Shown piece after piece: positions 23,116-32,935 of a DNA stretch of 57,816 nucleotides. The notes beneath the pieces are model-generated. The model saw only the letters and a program-made list of their open reading frames with translations, did no database searches and was not told where the DNA came from. The stretch is from Elusimicrobiota bacterium (GTDB lineage Bacteria > Elusimicrobiota > Elusimicrobia > UBA1565 > UBA9628): the NCBI GenBank assembly GCA_026388095.1, contig JAPLKL010000073.1:1-57816 (forward strand). The letters are read 5' to 3'. Numbering within the stretch: the first letter of the stretch is position 1; each line of letters opens with the position of its first letter. The position numbers and the translations under genes were made by a program.

Positions 23116-25524
23116 ATGAGCGACCCTTTGGAACTGACGGTCCTGCTGCCGACCTTGGACGAGGGCGCGCACCTGGCCAAAGTGCTCGCCGATGTGAACG
23201 CCGCGGCTTCCCGGCTCACCGGCTCCTTCGAGGTGCTGGTGGTGGACGGCGGCTCCCGGGACGATACCGTGGCCGCGGCCTGCGCGGCCGGGGCGCGCGT
23301 GCTGCGCCAGAGGGGCCGGGGCTACGGCCAGGCCCTCCGGGAAGGCCTGGACGCGGCGCGCGGCGGGTGGATCCTGTCCATGGACGCGGACGGCTCGCAC
23401 CCGGTCCGCTATTTCGGCGAGCTTTGGGCGCGCCGGGAGGGCTGCGACTTGGTCATCGCCTCGCGCTTCGTGCCGGGCGGCGGGGGCCGCATGCCCTGGC
23501 ACCGCTTCGCTTTGAGCTGGCTGCTCAACTCGGTGACGCGCCGCGTCCTGGACTGGCCCATCCGGGACAGCTCGAGCGGACTGCGCCTGTACCGGCGCGA
23601 GGCCGCGGCCGGACTGCCGCTGGCGGCCGAGGATTTCTCCGTGCAGCAGGAGGCTCTGGCGCTCATCCTGGCCAAGGGCGGGCGGGTCGCCGAGCTGCCT
23701 TTCTTCTACGAGCCGCGTCTGAGCGGGGAGTCCAAGGCGGATGTGCCCCTGCTCGCGCGGCGCTACCTGGGCATGCTGGCGCGGCTGCGGCGCGCGCGCG
23801 GCGGCTGGACGGGGCCGGCCGCTCTGGCCGGGGCCTTGGCCTTGGGGCTGGCGGTCGGCCTTTGGGGCATCGGCTGGGGCTTGCCGGGCCCGCAGCGCTG
23901 GCGGGCTTTCCCAGAGGCGATGCGCTCCGATCCAGACACCGCCCGCAAGCTCAAGGAAAGCTGGCAGAGCCTCTATCAAGGCATCGAGCGGACACACCAG
24001 GAGGTGAAAGGCGAGGAGCCGGTCACCCGCGTGCAAGGCGTGGAGGAGGTCCCGCCGGGCTGGACCTGGCCGCCCGACAAGCTGGTCAACTCGTACCGGT
24101 CTTTGCTCGTGCGCTCCGAGAATCCCGACGAACAGAAGGCTTACACGGTCCTGGCGCGGATGCGGCCGTGGCGGCTGGAGCTGGAGCCCCTCTACCTCCA
24201 ATATGGCGGCAGCTTCGTCTATCCCCTCGGAGCGTTCCTGGAAGCGGCTGCTTTGCTTCGGGCGGCCCGGGTTGTACCCGACCTGGGGCACTATCTGCTG
24301 CATCCGGAAGATATGGGGCGGCTTTTCCTTTTGGGGCGCCTTTTCGTCCTGCTCTTCCAGGTCGCCAGCCTTTGGGTCCTTTTCGACCTGGGGCGCCGAC
24401 TCTCCGGTCCATGGACCGGTTTCTGCGCTGCGGCGCTCTTTTGCCTGTCTCCATTGGTCGCGAGCCAGACGCACATCGTCAAGCCCCATCCTTACGCCGC
24501 TTTTTGGGCGCTGGCAGCCATGCGCTACTGGTTCCGGGTTTACGAGGATGGGCGCCGGCCGGACGCCCTATGGGGGGGCCTCTGCCTGGGCATGGCTGCG
24601 GGAGCCAATTCCTCGCTCCTGCTCCTGTCGGTCCTGCCGTTGCTGGTCCGGTTCATGCGGCGCGGGTCCCCGGGAGCCGGCCGGCGCGAGCTATGGGACG
24701 TCTTCCTCTCTTTGTCGGCGGCCGGCGGAGTCTATGCGGCCACCAACCCCTATATTCTCCTTGCGACCAAGGATTTCCTCTGGGAGACGACGGTCTATCC
24801 GGCCCATGTGCGCGATTTCGGAGGCAACCTGGCCTCGTTGCTGGGGCCGTGGGCGGTGGGGGGACTCGGGTCAGTCTTGTATGCGGCGGCGGCCATGGCG
24901 CTTCTGATCGCGCTGGTTCGTCCAGAGCCTAGGCGCAGGATCCTGGCGCTGATGTTCGTGGTCGGGTTCGGCGTGCTGTGGCTGTTCATCGCCCGGTTCT
25001 GGGGCTTCGCAGGTCCTGGGATGGTGCGCTTCTTCTATCCGTTCTGGGGGCTGGCCTGTCTTCTGGCCGCTGACCTCATCTGCGCCGCGAAGATCCCTGG
25101 CTGGATCAGGGTCTTGCTCCTGGCCGCAGCCTTCGCGGACAGCGGGCTCAGGTCATGGGTCTACCTGCAGAACTTCCATCTCGACGCCGGCCCGTATTCC
25201 ACCCGCCTCCAGGCAGCGGACTGGATAGACGCGCATATCCCGGCTGGCGCTTCGATCGGCCTGACGCGCTATCCCCAGCCAGCTCATACCCCTCCCTTCC
25301 GCTATGACCGCTACCGCCTGGTCATCTTCGAAAGGCCGGAGTTCCTCAAGCTCGGCCAGCGTCCCGAATACCTGGTGACGGACGCGGGCAATCGTCCGGA
25401 GCTTGCCCCCCTGACCGAGTACAGAATGATCCAGGCCTTCGAGAGTTACCGACTGGCTTGGGTTGGCGTCGATGATACGAATTTTGCCAACATCAGCTTC
25501 TTCATCTACGGTCGCCGGCAATAG
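23116..25524 (+). CDS. Fusion of GT2 polyprenyl-phosphate sugar transferase and GT-C membrane transferase
   Basis: 802 residues. The first 230 or so form a GT2 glycosyltransferase of the dolichyl/polyprenyl-phosphate mannose synthase type: LTVLLPTLDEGAHLAKVL, VVDGGSRDDT and SMDADGSHP with the metal-binding DxD. From about residue 235 it becomes a multi-pass GT-C (GT39-like) protein with about ten membrane helices and a soluble tail. Enzymes of the first type make the polyprenyl-phosphate sugar and those of the second consume it, so one polypeptide may make and spend the donor. It starts 9 bases after the TPR gene. Both halves look intact. Confidence 0.8.
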   Translation: MSDPLELTVLLPTLDEGAHLAKVLADVNAAASRLTGSFEVLVVDGGSRDDTVAAACAAGARVLRQRGRGYGQALREGLDAARGGWILSMDADGSHPVRYFGELWARREGCDLVIASRFVPGGGGRMPWHRFALSWLLNSVTRRVLDWPIRDSSSGLRLYRREAAAGLPLAAEDFSVQQEALALILAKGGRVAELPFFYEPRLSGESKADVPLLARRYLGMLARLRRARGGWTGPAALAGALALGLAVGLWGIGWGLPGPQRWRAFPEAMRSDPDTARKLKESWQSLYQGIERTHQEVKGEEPVTRVQGVEEVPPGWTWPPDKLVNSYRSLLVRSENPDEQKAYTVLARMRPWRLELEPLYLQYGGSFVYPLGAFLEAAALLRAARVVPDLGHYLLHPEDMGRLFLLGRLFVLLFQVASLWVLFDLGRRLSGPWTGFCAAALFCLSPLVASQTHIVKPHPYAAFWALAAMRYWFRVYEDGRRPDALWGGLCLGMAAGANSSLLLLSVLPLLVRFMRRGSPGAGRRELWDVFLSLSAAGGVYAATNPYILLATKDFLWETTVYPAHVRDFGGNLASLLGPWAVGGLGSVLYAAAAMALLIALVRPEPRRRILALMFVVGFGVLWLFIARFWGFAGPGMVRFFYPFWGLACLLAADLICAAKIPGWIRVLLLAAAFADSGLRSWVYLQNFHLDAGPYSTRLQAADWIDAHIPAGASIGLTRYPQPAHTPPFRYDRYRLVIFERPEFLKLGQRPEYLVTDAGNRPELAPLTEYRMIQAFESYRLAWVGVDDTNFANISFFIYGRRQ

Positions 25525-25526
25525 TC

Positions 25527-25532
25527 TATAAT
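25527..25532 (+). promoter_or_regulatory. TATAAT -10 inside the polysaccharide block
   Basis: A perfect TATAAT spans the stop codon region of the upstream gene and ends 11 bases before the ATG at 25544. It suggests an internal promoter for the downstream genes. Confidence 0.45.
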
Positions 25533-25543
25533 TGACAGCGCTT

Positions 25544-26956
25544 ATGAAAGTCACCGTGCTCATGCCGGTCTATAACGAGCGCTGGACCCTGCGCGAGATC
25601 ATGCGTCGGGTCTATGAGCAGGCTGAGCTCCTGCACGAGGTGGTGGCCGTGGACGACGGCTCCACGGACGGCAGCGTCGCCCGGCTCAAGGAGCTCGAGG
25701 CCCGCTACGCTTCCCACAAGGTCCCTTTGCGCGTCGTCTACAAGGCGAAGAACGAGGGCAAGGGCGCGGCCCTCAAGGCCGGCCTGGCCGCGGTCACCGG
25801 CGACATCGTCATCATCCAGGACGCGGACCTGGAATACAACCCCAAGGACTACGCCACGCTGCTGGCCCCGCTCTCCGACGGACGGGCCGATGTGGTCTAC
25901 GGGAGCCGCTTCCTCGGCGGCGCCGCCCGCCGGGTGCTCCTTTTCTGGCACTCCGTCGCCAACCAGGTCCTCACGATCTGCTGCAATCTTTTCTCCGACC
26001 TTAACCTGACCGACGTCTGGACCTGCTACAAAGTCCTCCCCGCGGACATTCTGCGCCGCCTGGACCTGTTCTCGCGCGGCTTCGGCTTCGAGCCCGAGGT
26101 GACCATCAAGATCGCGCGGCTGGGCTGCCGCATCTACGAGGTCCCCATCGGCTATGAAGGGCGCACCCAAGAGGAGGGCAAGAAGATCGGGTTGCAGGAC
26201 GCTTTTACAGGCACTTTGGCCATGATCCGGGCCTGGCTCTCCAGCGACCAGGGCCCGCGCTCCGCCGGCGAGCAGACCTTGCGCAACATGGCACGGGCCG
26301 GGCAGTACAATCTCTTCCTGTTCGACCGGATCGAGCCTTACTTGGGCCGCGAGGTCATCGAGGTCGGGGCGGGCGTGGGCAACATCTCGCGCAAGCTTTT
26401 GGACCGCGACCGCCTGGTCTTGAGCGATGCGGACCCCGGCTACGTCGAGCTGCTGGAGCGGACTTACCAGGACTGGGCCTACGTGAAGGTCGTGGCCCTG
26501 GACCTGGCCCGCCCGCAGGCGGTCCCTGAGGAACTCGCCGAGAGCTTCGACAGCGTGGTCTGCTTCCAGGTCCTGGAGCATATCCAGGATGACGCGCTCG
26601 CTTTGGGCACCATCCGGCGGCTGCTCAAGCCCGGGGGGCGGGTGCTCCTGATGCTGCCGGCTCACCAGTCCCTCTTCGGCACGATGGACCGGGAGCTGGG
26701 CCACCTCCGTCGTTACGATGCCCCCGACTTGCGCGGCAAACTGACCGCCGCGGGCTTCGAGATCGAGGCCCTGCGCTTCTACAACCCCATCGCGGTGCCG
26801 GGCTGGTGGCTCAATGGGAAGGTGCTCCGCCGCCGGCTCATCTCGGATTTCCAGCTCTTGGTCTTCGACAAGCTCATCTTCCTGGTGCGCTGGCTGGCGC
26901 GCTGGGACATCCGCTTCGGGCTGGTGATCTTAGCGGTGGGCCGCAAGAAGGCGTGA
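25544..26956 (+). CDS. Fusion of GT2 glycosyltransferase and SAM methyltransferase
   Basis: 470 residues. Residues 1 to about 235 are a GT2 enzyme of the polyprenyl-phosphate glucose/mannose synthase type: VTVLMPVYNERWTL, VDDGSTDG, IIQDADLEYNPKDY. From about residue 250 a class I methyltransferase follows, with a GxGxG-type SAM loop (IEVGAGVGNISRKLL), the acidic ribose ligand in LSDADPG and the VCFQVLEHI motif. This suggests coupled glycosyl transfer and methylation. I use the ATG at 25544; an in-frame TTG at 25532 overlaps the -10 box. The stop overlaps the next gene (GTGA). Confidence 0.85.
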   Translation: MKVTVLMPVYNERWTLREIMRRVYEQAELLHEVVAVDDGSTDGSVARLKELEARYASHKVPLRVVYKAKNEGKGAALKAGLAAVTGDIVIIQDADLEYNPKDYATLLAPLSDGRADVVYGSRFLGGAARRVLLFWHSVANQVLTICCNLFSDLNLTDVWTCYKVLPADILRRLDLFSRGFGFEPEVTIKIARLGCRIYEVPIGYEGRTQEEGKKIGLQDAFTGTLAMIRAWLSSDQGPRSAGEQTLRNMARAGQYNLFLFDRIEPYLGREVIEVGAGVGNISRKLLDRDRLVLSDADPGYVELLERTYQDWAYVKVVALDLARPQAVPEELAESFDSVVCFQVLEHIQDDALALGTIRRLLKPGGRVLLMLPAHQSLFGTMDRELGHLRRYDAPDLRGKLTAAGFEIEALRFYNPIAVPGWWLNGKVLRRRLISDFQLLVFDKLIFLVRWLARWDIRFGLVILAVGRKKA

Positions 26957-28611
26957 CCCGCGGGCTGAGGGCGGCTTGGTGGCTTTGGGCGGCTTTGGCC
27001 GTCGCCGTGCTCCTGCGTCTGGCCGGCATACATTGGGGCCTGCCCGCCCTGTTCAACGCGGACGAGCCCCATCTCGTCAACCTGGCCGTGTCCTTCGGAG
27101 GCGGCTCTCTGCGCCCCTACGCGTTCAAGTATCCCAGCCTCTGGCCCTACCTGCTGGCCGGCGCCTACGGCGTCTATTTCCTCTGCTGGTCCGTCCTGGG
27201 CCTGCGGCACAGCGTGGCGGACTTCGTCGGATTCTACGGCTGGCATCCCGGGGGCTTCTATCTCATAGGACGCCTGCTCTCGGCGTTCTTCTCGCTGGCG
27301 GCCCTGGCCTGGCTTTGGCGCGCCGAGGAGCCGCAGCGCCGGGAGGGACGCGCCCCTTGGGCGGCCTTGCTCCTGGCTTTCGCCCCGGTGGTCAACGAGG
27401 CGGCCCATTCCTGCAAGCCCGACATGCTGATGTTCTTCTTCGCCTGCGCGGCCTGGCGCTTCGCCCTGAGGCTGTTCCTTTCGGGTGAGCGACGCGACTG
27501 CTGGCTCTGCGGCGCGCTGTTGGGTCTGGCCGCATCCTCGCAGTTCACCGCGGTGCCCGCGGCGCTCCTGCTGCCGCTGGCCTGGGGTCTGGGAGCGCGC
27601 CGCCTGCCCGCGCGCTGGCTCGGCGAGGGCCTGGCCTGCGCCGCCGCCGCCTTCTTCGCCGCCTCGCCGTTCATTTTGATCGATTGGCGGAATTTCTGGT
27701 TCTGGGCGAGCATGCGCAGCCCGGCCGCGCTCGCCGCCATGGGGGAGTGGAGCCGCGCCGCCGTGGCGCGGCAGGTGGTATCCAACCTGGCGGCTTTCTC
27801 CGGGACTTGGTCCGCGGCGAGCGCGGCGGCGCTGCTGGGACTGGCCGTCCTGCTGCGCGCTCAGCCGCGGCGCGCCGCGCTGCTCGGGCTGCCAGTCCTG
27901 GCGTATCTCCTGGTGCTCAGCGGCAACCCGGACGGGGGCTGGCCGCGCTACCTCCTGGCCGTCTTGCCGGGCTGGGCCTTCCTGGCGTCGGAAGGTCTGG
28001 CGGCGTGCACGCGCGGGCGCGCGGCCTGGACCGGCCTGCTGGCGGCCGCGCTCGCCGTGGGCCCCGGCATCATCCAATGCGCGCGGCAGGACCGCGACAT
28101 GCGCCTGCCCGACACACGCCAGTTGGCGCGGTCCTGGGTCCTCCAGCATGTCCCTGAGGGCGCGACGCTGATCCTCGACGAGCCCAACGCCTCCCCCGAT
28201 CTCGCGATGGCGCGCCAGGAGCTTGAGGAGCTCGCCCAGAGGGCCCAAGCCTCGGGCTCGCCGCGGGCCCGCCTGTTCCGGGGCATGGCGCGCGCCCATC
28301 CCGGAGGCGGCTACCGGATCTACCGGATCCAGCGCTCGGCGCGGGACCTGGGGACCTTCCACCCCAAGCAGGTCGAGCTCTCGCAAGCCGACGCGCCCAT
28401 GGTCGACCTGCGTCCAGGGCTCTCGGCCGCCCGCGCCGTCAAGGCCGGCTGGGTGGTGACCTCCAGCTTCGGGGCCGTCCCCGAGCGCTCTCCCGAGCTG
28501 GCCGCCTTCTTCACGGAGCTCTTCTCCCGGGCCCGGCTGGAGGCCTCGTTCGATCCGGTCCCAGGAGAGCTGGCCGGGCCGTCTTTTCGCATCTATCGCC
28601 TGGGACCATGA
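26953..28611 (+). CDS. GT39-like membrane glycosyltransferase
   Basis: A 552-residue multi-pass protein. The first periplasmic loop holds NADEPHLVNLAVSF with an Asp-Glu pair at about residues 37-38, the position of the catalytic carboxylate in GT-C enzymes. Another loop has CKPDMLM. About ten helices precede a soluble C-terminal domain of about 180 residues. The GTG start overlaps the previous stop codon; the same frame is open further upstream only as a shadow of the methyltransferase. Substrates unknown. Confidence 0.75.
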   Translation: MTRGLRAAWWLWAALAVAVLLRLAGIHWGLPALFNADEPHLVNLAVSFGGGSLRPYAFKYPSLWPYLLAGAYGVYFLCWSVLGLRHSVADFVGFYGWHPGGFYLIGRLLSAFFSLAALAWLWRAEEPQRREGRAPWAALLLAFAPVVNEAAHSCKPDMLMFFFACAAWRFALRLFLSGERRDCWLCGALLGLAASSQFTAVPAALLLPLAWGLGARRLPARWLGEGLACAAAAFFAASPFILIDWRNFWFWASMRSPAALAAMGEWSRAAVARQVVSNLAAFSGTWSAASAAALLGLAVLLRAQPRRAALLGLPVLAYLLVLSGNPDGGWPRYLLAVLPGWAFLASEGLAACTRGRAAWTGLLAAALAVGPGIIQCARQDRDMRLPDTRQLARSWVLQHVPEGATLILDEPNASPDLAMARQELEELAQRAQASGSPRARLFRGMARAHPGGGYRIYRIQRSARDLGTFHPKQVELSQADAPMVDLRPGLSAARAVKAGWVVTSSFGAVPERSPELAAFFTELFSRARLEASFDPVPGELAGPSFRIYRLGP

Positions 28612-28623
28612 GGATGGGGAAAT

Positions 28624-28632
28624 TGCTAGAAT
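28624..28632 (+). promoter_or_regulatory. Extended -10 for the O-antigen ligase gene
   Basis: TGCTAGAAT ends 8 bases before the ATG at 28641, so the message would be nearly leaderless. No Shine-Dalgarno is present. Confidence 0.5.
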
Positions 28633-28640
28633 GACCGCCC

Positions 28641-31256
28641 ATGGCTGAACGCAAGGCCGCCAAGGACCAGCGCAGGACTTCCGCCTCGGCGACGGCGGAG
28701 GCGTTCTCCCACAAGGCCATCATCTGGTGGCTGCCCATCCTCTATTGCCTCATCTCGTCCTTGTTCTACCTGCGCACCTACGACTCGGCCCAGGTCAAGA
28801 TCACGGTCATGCAGATGGGCGGGGCGGCGCTCTTGGCCATGTGGGCCGCGCGCCTGTTGGAAGCGGGCTGGGGGGTCTTCAACAAGGACGACCTGGTCTG
28901 CCTCTCGCCGTTCTTGGCCTACCTGGCGGTGGGCATACTCTCATTCGCTCACGCGCCCTACCACATGGCCAGCGTGGACTTCTTCCTGCGGCATTTCTTC
29001 TTCATGACCGCGGCGCTCATCGTCATCTACGAGTTCGACGCCCGGGCCATGGAGCGGCTCACCGACATCCTCGTCCTCACCGCCTGGATCGCGGTGGGCT
29101 ACGGTTTCCTGCAATGGGTCGACATCACCTGGTTCCCTAAGGGAGCGGGCAACGGCATCGACCCCTTCATCTGGCGCGGCGCCTTCGGCGACCGCATCTT
29201 CTCCACCTACGGCAACCCCAACTTCTTCGCGGACTTCCTGGTCATCGTCTTCCCGATCCTGCTGACCCAGTACCTCAAGACCCGCCGCTTCAGTCTCATC
29301 CCCCTGATGGCCATGCTGGTGGTGGACCTGCTCATGACCGGGACCAAGGGCGCGTGGCTGGGCTTCGCCTTGGTCATCTTCCTCTTCGGCGTCGTAGCCT
29401 TCATCTACTTCCCCGCCGTGGTGGCGCCGATCCGCAAGGCCGTCCTCTCCTGCGTGGTGGTCGGGATCCTGGTCTTGTTCGGTTACGTGGCCAGGGACCT
29501 GCGGGCGCGCGTCGTCTCCGTCAACTTCCGGCTCTTCACTTGGGAGTCCACCTGGGAGATGATCATGACCCACCCCTGGATCGGCACGGGCGTGGGGAGC
29601 TTCCCGCCCATCTATCCCGCCTTCCGCCGGCCGGCCATCTTCCACATCGAAGGCAAGCACAACACGGAGACCGACCATTCCGAGGACGAGTACCTCGAGG
29701 AGCTCTTCGACAACGGCATCCTGGGCTTCGGGATCTTCATCTGGCTGATCCTGAGCACGTTGGTCGTGGGCTTCCGCTCTCTGGGACAGCTCTCCACGTT
29801 CTTCTCCACCAAGGACGGCCGGGCTCCGCCGCGCGCCTACGACTTGGTCGGCTACATGATCGCCTTCATGGGAATGCTCGGCCATAACTGCTTCGACGTG
29901 AGCCTGCGCTTCGTCTCCAGCGGGGTGTACCTGGGACTCCTGTCGGGCACGATCGTCAATCTCGCCCGCGGCAAGGCCCTCTACGAGTTCCACGACCTGC
30001 GGGGCGCCGCGGCGCCCGCGGCGGCCGCGCAGGGGTCCGATCCGCCGGCCCCCGCCTCCACCTGGAAGCTGCTCTGTGAGTTCCTGATCTGGCCCGCGCG
30101 CCTGGCGGCCTGGGGCGGCCTGCTCTACGCGGCCTTCCTGCTGCTCTCCGAGTTCTCCAGCCTGCAAGGGTCCCTGGGGCGCCTGCCCATGGGCGGAGAG
30201 CTCATGCAATGGTGGCTGGCGTGGGGGGTCTTCGCCGGCTGTGTCCTGTCCTTGATCGGCCTGTTCCTGTACCTGACCTACCTCTCGCAGAACCCGGTCG
30301 TGCCCCTCGTGATCGCGGGGATGCTCTACCCCCTATACCAATTCTGGGGGTACTTCAAGGCCGACGTCAACCACAACATCGCCATCTATTTCTCCAAGGA
30401 TCGGCATTGGGATGAAGCGCTGGCCCACTACCTCAAGGTCAGGACGCTCAACCCCAACTTCGTCATGTCCATGTACTTCATGGGCAATGTCTACAACGAT
30501 CGTTTCAACATGAACAAGGTCTACAACCCGGGCTGGGGTGATGCCGGCAACGCGCCGCGCGACGATTACGAGCGGGCCCTGGATTCCTACGAGTACGTGC
30601 GCCAGTTCGCTCCCAACTACGTCCAGATGCATCATCAGGTCGGCAACCTGCATATGCGCCGGGCGGAGTGGGCCATGAGCCAGGGCCGGGTCGAGGAGTC
30701 CGACCGGTACCTCAGGAAGGCCCTCACGCGCTTCTACATGTACCAGGCCATCGACCCGGTCTTCGAGCCGAACTATTTCCGCATCGGACAGATCTACATG
30801 ATCTGGGCCCAGCGGGCCCAGCAGCAGGGCCGCAAGGACGAGGCCCGGGCCAATTTCGAGAAAGCCGTCGAGACCTACGAGATGCTCATCGACGCGCCCA
30901 AGTGCGCGGTGGACCGCAGCCTGCTGGACAAGGCCTACCTGCGCAACAGCATCCTGTCGTATCAGCCGTACGTGCAGATCGACGACGCGCCGCTGGCGCA
31001 CAAGCACGAATCCGCCGAAGCCTATACGAACTTGGCCAACGCCTATTTCATGCTGGAGCGCTGGAAGGACGCGGAGAAGGCCTACCGGCGCGCTTTGGTC
31101 ATCAACCCGGGCTTCGCGCAGGCCAGTACCAACTTGGCCGTGCTGGGCCAGAAGATGCGCGTCGAAGGCCGGCTCAAGGCCGTGACGCCGCCCCTGCCCG
31201 GCTACCAGCCCGAGAACGCGCCCCCGCGCTTCGAGATCGTTCCTTCGAAGCGCTAG
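28641..31256 (+). CDS. O-antigen ligase/polymerase-family membrane protein with TPR tail
   Basis: 871 residues. Residues about 28-560 hold around 12 membrane helices and a large loop with the Wzy_C/WaaL pattern (STYGNPNFFADFL; GTGVGSFPPIYP; HSEDEYLEELFDNG). Such proteins either polymerise O-units or ligate glycans to lipid or protein. After the last helices the C-terminal 280 residues form TPRs (YTNLANAYFMLERWKDAEKA and others), probably periplasmic, as in several pilin or S-layer O-ligases. It ends the rightward block, and its stop codon overlaps the stop of the convergent radical SAM gene within a shared CTAG. Confidence 0.85.
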   Translation: MAERKAAKDQRRTSASATAEAFSHKAIIWWLPILYCLISSLFYLRTYDSAQVKITVMQMGGAALLAMWAARLLEAGWGVFNKDDLVCLSPFLAYLAVGILSFAHAPYHMASVDFFLRHFFFMTAALIVIYEFDARAMERLTDILVLTAWIAVGYGFLQWVDITWFPKGAGNGIDPFIWRGAFGDRIFSTYGNPNFFADFLVIVFPILLTQYLKTRRFSLIPLMAMLVVDLLMTGTKGAWLGFALVIFLFGVVAFIYFPAVVAPIRKAVLSCVVVGILVLFGYVARDLRARVVSVNFRLFTWESTWEMIMTHPWIGTGVGSFPPIYPAFRRPAIFHIEGKHNTETDHSEDEYLEELFDNGILGFGIFIWLILSTLVVGFRSLGQLSTFFSTKDGRAPPRAYDLVGYMIAFMGMLGHNCFDVSLRFVSSGVYLGLLSGTIVNLARGKALYEFHDLRGAAAPAAAAQGSDPPAPASTWKLLCEFLIWPARLAAWGGLLYAAFLLLSEFSSLQGSLGRLPMGGELMQWWLAWGVFAGCVLSLIGLFLYLTYLSQNPVVPLVIAGMLYPLYQFWGYFKADVNHNIAIYFSKDRHWDEALAHYLKVRTLNPNFVMSMYFMGNVYNDRFNMNKVYNPGWGDAGNAPRDDYERALDSYEYVRQFAPNYVQMHHQVGNLHMRRAEWAMSQGRVEESDRYLRKALTRFYMYQAIDPVFEPNYFRIGQIYMIWAQRAQQQGRKDEARANFEKAVETYEMLIDAPKCAVDRSLLDKAYLRNSILSYQPYVQIDDAPLAHKHESAEAYTNLANAYFMLERWKDAEKAYRRALVINPGFAQASTNLAVLGQKMRVEGRLKAVTPPLPGYQPENAPPRFEIVPSKR

Positions 31257-32935
31257 CCGGCCAGCAGGTCCACGGAGTCGGGGAAGCGGTCCATGTGATA
31301 GGGCTTGAACCGGCGGGTGGCCGCCCGGAAAACGCGGCGGGTCAACCCTTTCTGGCCATGCCCCAGCAGCCGATAGAGATGGAACAGGAGGTGCGTGTGG
31401 TCCCGGTTCATGGCCCCGAACGGCGCCGCTTCCTGTATGGCCGCCGCCAAGGCGAGCGAAGAGCCGCGGACCTGGGCCTGTTTGCGCGGCCAGGATAGCC
31501 CGGGCTTCTCATCGAACGCCTCCGACGTCACGCCGGTCTTGCAGTCGGCGCAGGAGAACTGCCACTGCTCCTGCGCGTTGCCCCCGCGCAGCGCCAGCCC
31601 GTAGCGGCCCGCCTCCCTGAAGAACGGGGACTGGCGGTAGAGGGTGAAAGGGCTCACCGTGAACTGGTCCACCACGTCCGCCATGGCCCTGATGAAGTCC
31701 GTCGTCTCGGCCAGGTCGGCGGGAGTCTCCGTGGGCAGGCCGCCGATGAGCTCGATGTGGTTCCAGATGCCGAGGGCGTGGGACTGCCGCAGGAGGCGCT
31801 CGATGCGCTCCCGGTTGACCCCTTTCTTGATGTACCGCAGCAGGCGCGGGCTGGCGGTCTCCATCCCGAAGGTCAGGCGCACGGCGCCCGAGCGGCGCAT
31901 CTTCTCGAGCAGGGCCTCGTCGAGCTCTCGGAAATTCACGCAGTCGCTCCACTGCAGCCGCAGCCGGGCGCGGACCATCAGTTCGCAGAGGCGCTCGGCC
32001 TCGCGATAGTCGTTGTTGAAATTGGCGTTCGTGAAATAGACCCCGGTGACGCCGCGCCTCTGCAGGCGGCGCAGGTCCGCCACGACGGCCGCGCTGGCGT
32101 TGCGGTTGTCCGGGACAGAGTTGTCGTTGGCGCAGAAGGCGCAGCGGCCCTTGCAGCTGGTGTCGAAGCGGTACATGACCACGAGCTGGTCCGGCGCGCC
32201 CCGCTGCAGGCTTTGCAGCTTGGCCAGAGCCGAGCGGGCGGAGTAGCGCGCTAGCAGTTCGGCGGCGCTGACGCGATAGAGGTCCAGAGGATAGCCTCGG
32301 TAACTCATCCCGCCGCAGCGGATGGACGGGGGCTGCCCGACGTGCTCCCGGATGCCTTCCGGCGACCGGGCCAAGGTCTGGAGGAGGACCGCGCCCTGAC
32401 CGGATAGCTGCTCGACGAGCCGCAGCAGGGGGACCTCGCCCAAGGACCAGATGGCGTAGTCGAAGACGGGGTAGCGCTGCAGGATCTCCCGGTAGGCGCT
32501 GCGCGATATGCCCTGGAAGCCCAGGACCACCGGGCGGCCGAGCCTGCGCCGGATGGACTGGGCGATGAGCGCCGCCGAGTGCAGCATGAAGCGGTTGCTC
32601 ATCAGGTCCACCAGACTGATGCCGTAGAGCCCGCACGGCTCCAGGGCCAAGGATTCCCAGAACAGCCCTTGGATGCGCCTGAGCCGAGCCGCCGCGGCCC
32701 CCCGCAACCGGCCCCTCAGGAAGCGGAGCACGGACTCCTGGTCGGCCAGGATCCGGAAATCGACGCCGGGGAGCTCGCGCAGCCGCTTATGGAACAGGAT
32801 GTCGCCATCGTAGAGGCGGACCTGATGCCCGCGGCTCCTGAGGAAATCCGCCAAGGCGGCGATGGAGATGCTCGGCATGGGGAAGCATTCCTCGTGCCGC
32901 CGGTCCGCCGGGGGATAGATCAGGCCGACCGTCAT
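31253..32935 (-). CDS. Radical SAM enzyme with B12-binding-type N-terminal domain
   Basis: 560 residues. The N-terminal 190 or so look like the Rossmann domain of cobalamin-binding radical SAM proteins (GLIYPPADRRHEECFPMPSI and YDGD early on). The radical SAM core has the cluster motif CKGRCAFC (Cys-x3-Cys-x2-Cys), followed by FTNANFNN and FGMETASPRLLRYI. Such enzymes methylate or rearrange unreactive carbons; the substrate is unknown. The ATG at 32935 overlaps the stop of the FGE-like gene, and 36 extra upstream codons of open frame are rejected for that reason. It ends a leftward four-gene operon. Confidence 0.8.
   Translation of the reverse strand: MTVGLIYPPADRRHEECFPMPSISIAALADFLRSRGHQVRLYDGDILFHKRLRELPGVDFRILADQESVLRFLRGRLRGAAAARLRRIQGLFWESLALEPCGLYGISLVDLMSNRFMLHSAALIAQSIRRRLGRPVVLGFQGISRSAYREILQRYPVFDYAIWSLGEVPLLRLVEQLSGQGAVLLQTLARSPEGIREHVGQPPSIRCGGMSYRGYPLDLYRVSAAELLARYSARSALAKLQSLQRGAPDQLVVMYRFDTSCKGRCAFCANDNSVPDNRNASAAVVADLRRLQRRGVTGVYFTNANFNNDYREAERLCELMVRARLRLQWSDCVNFRELDEALLEKMRRSGAVRLTFGMETASPRLLRYIKKGVNRERIERLLRQSHALGIWNHIELIGGLPTETPADLAETTDFIRAMADVVDQFTVSPFTLYRQSPFFREAGRYGLALRGGNAQEQWQFSCADCKTGVTSEAFDEKPGLSWPRKQAQVRGSSLALAAAIQEAAPFGAMNRDHTHLLFHLYRLLGHGQKGLTRRVFRAATRRFKPYHMDRFPDSVDLLAG

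Noticed and set aside
22285-24489. Very long minus-strand open frame opposite the TPR and GT2-GT39 genes (also 20432-22348, 5535-7268, 4274-5491)
   Set aside because: These are antisense shadows caused by high GC at third codon positions. Their translations are low-complexity Arg/Gly/Ala/Pro-rich and show no domain, while the plus strand encodes clear families.
31253-31273. CTAGCCGGCCAGCAGG at the convergent stop codons as a third CTAG-element end
   Set aside because: Only the first nine bases match the element end. There is no second end or hairpin array, and overlapping convergent TAG stops explain the CTAG.
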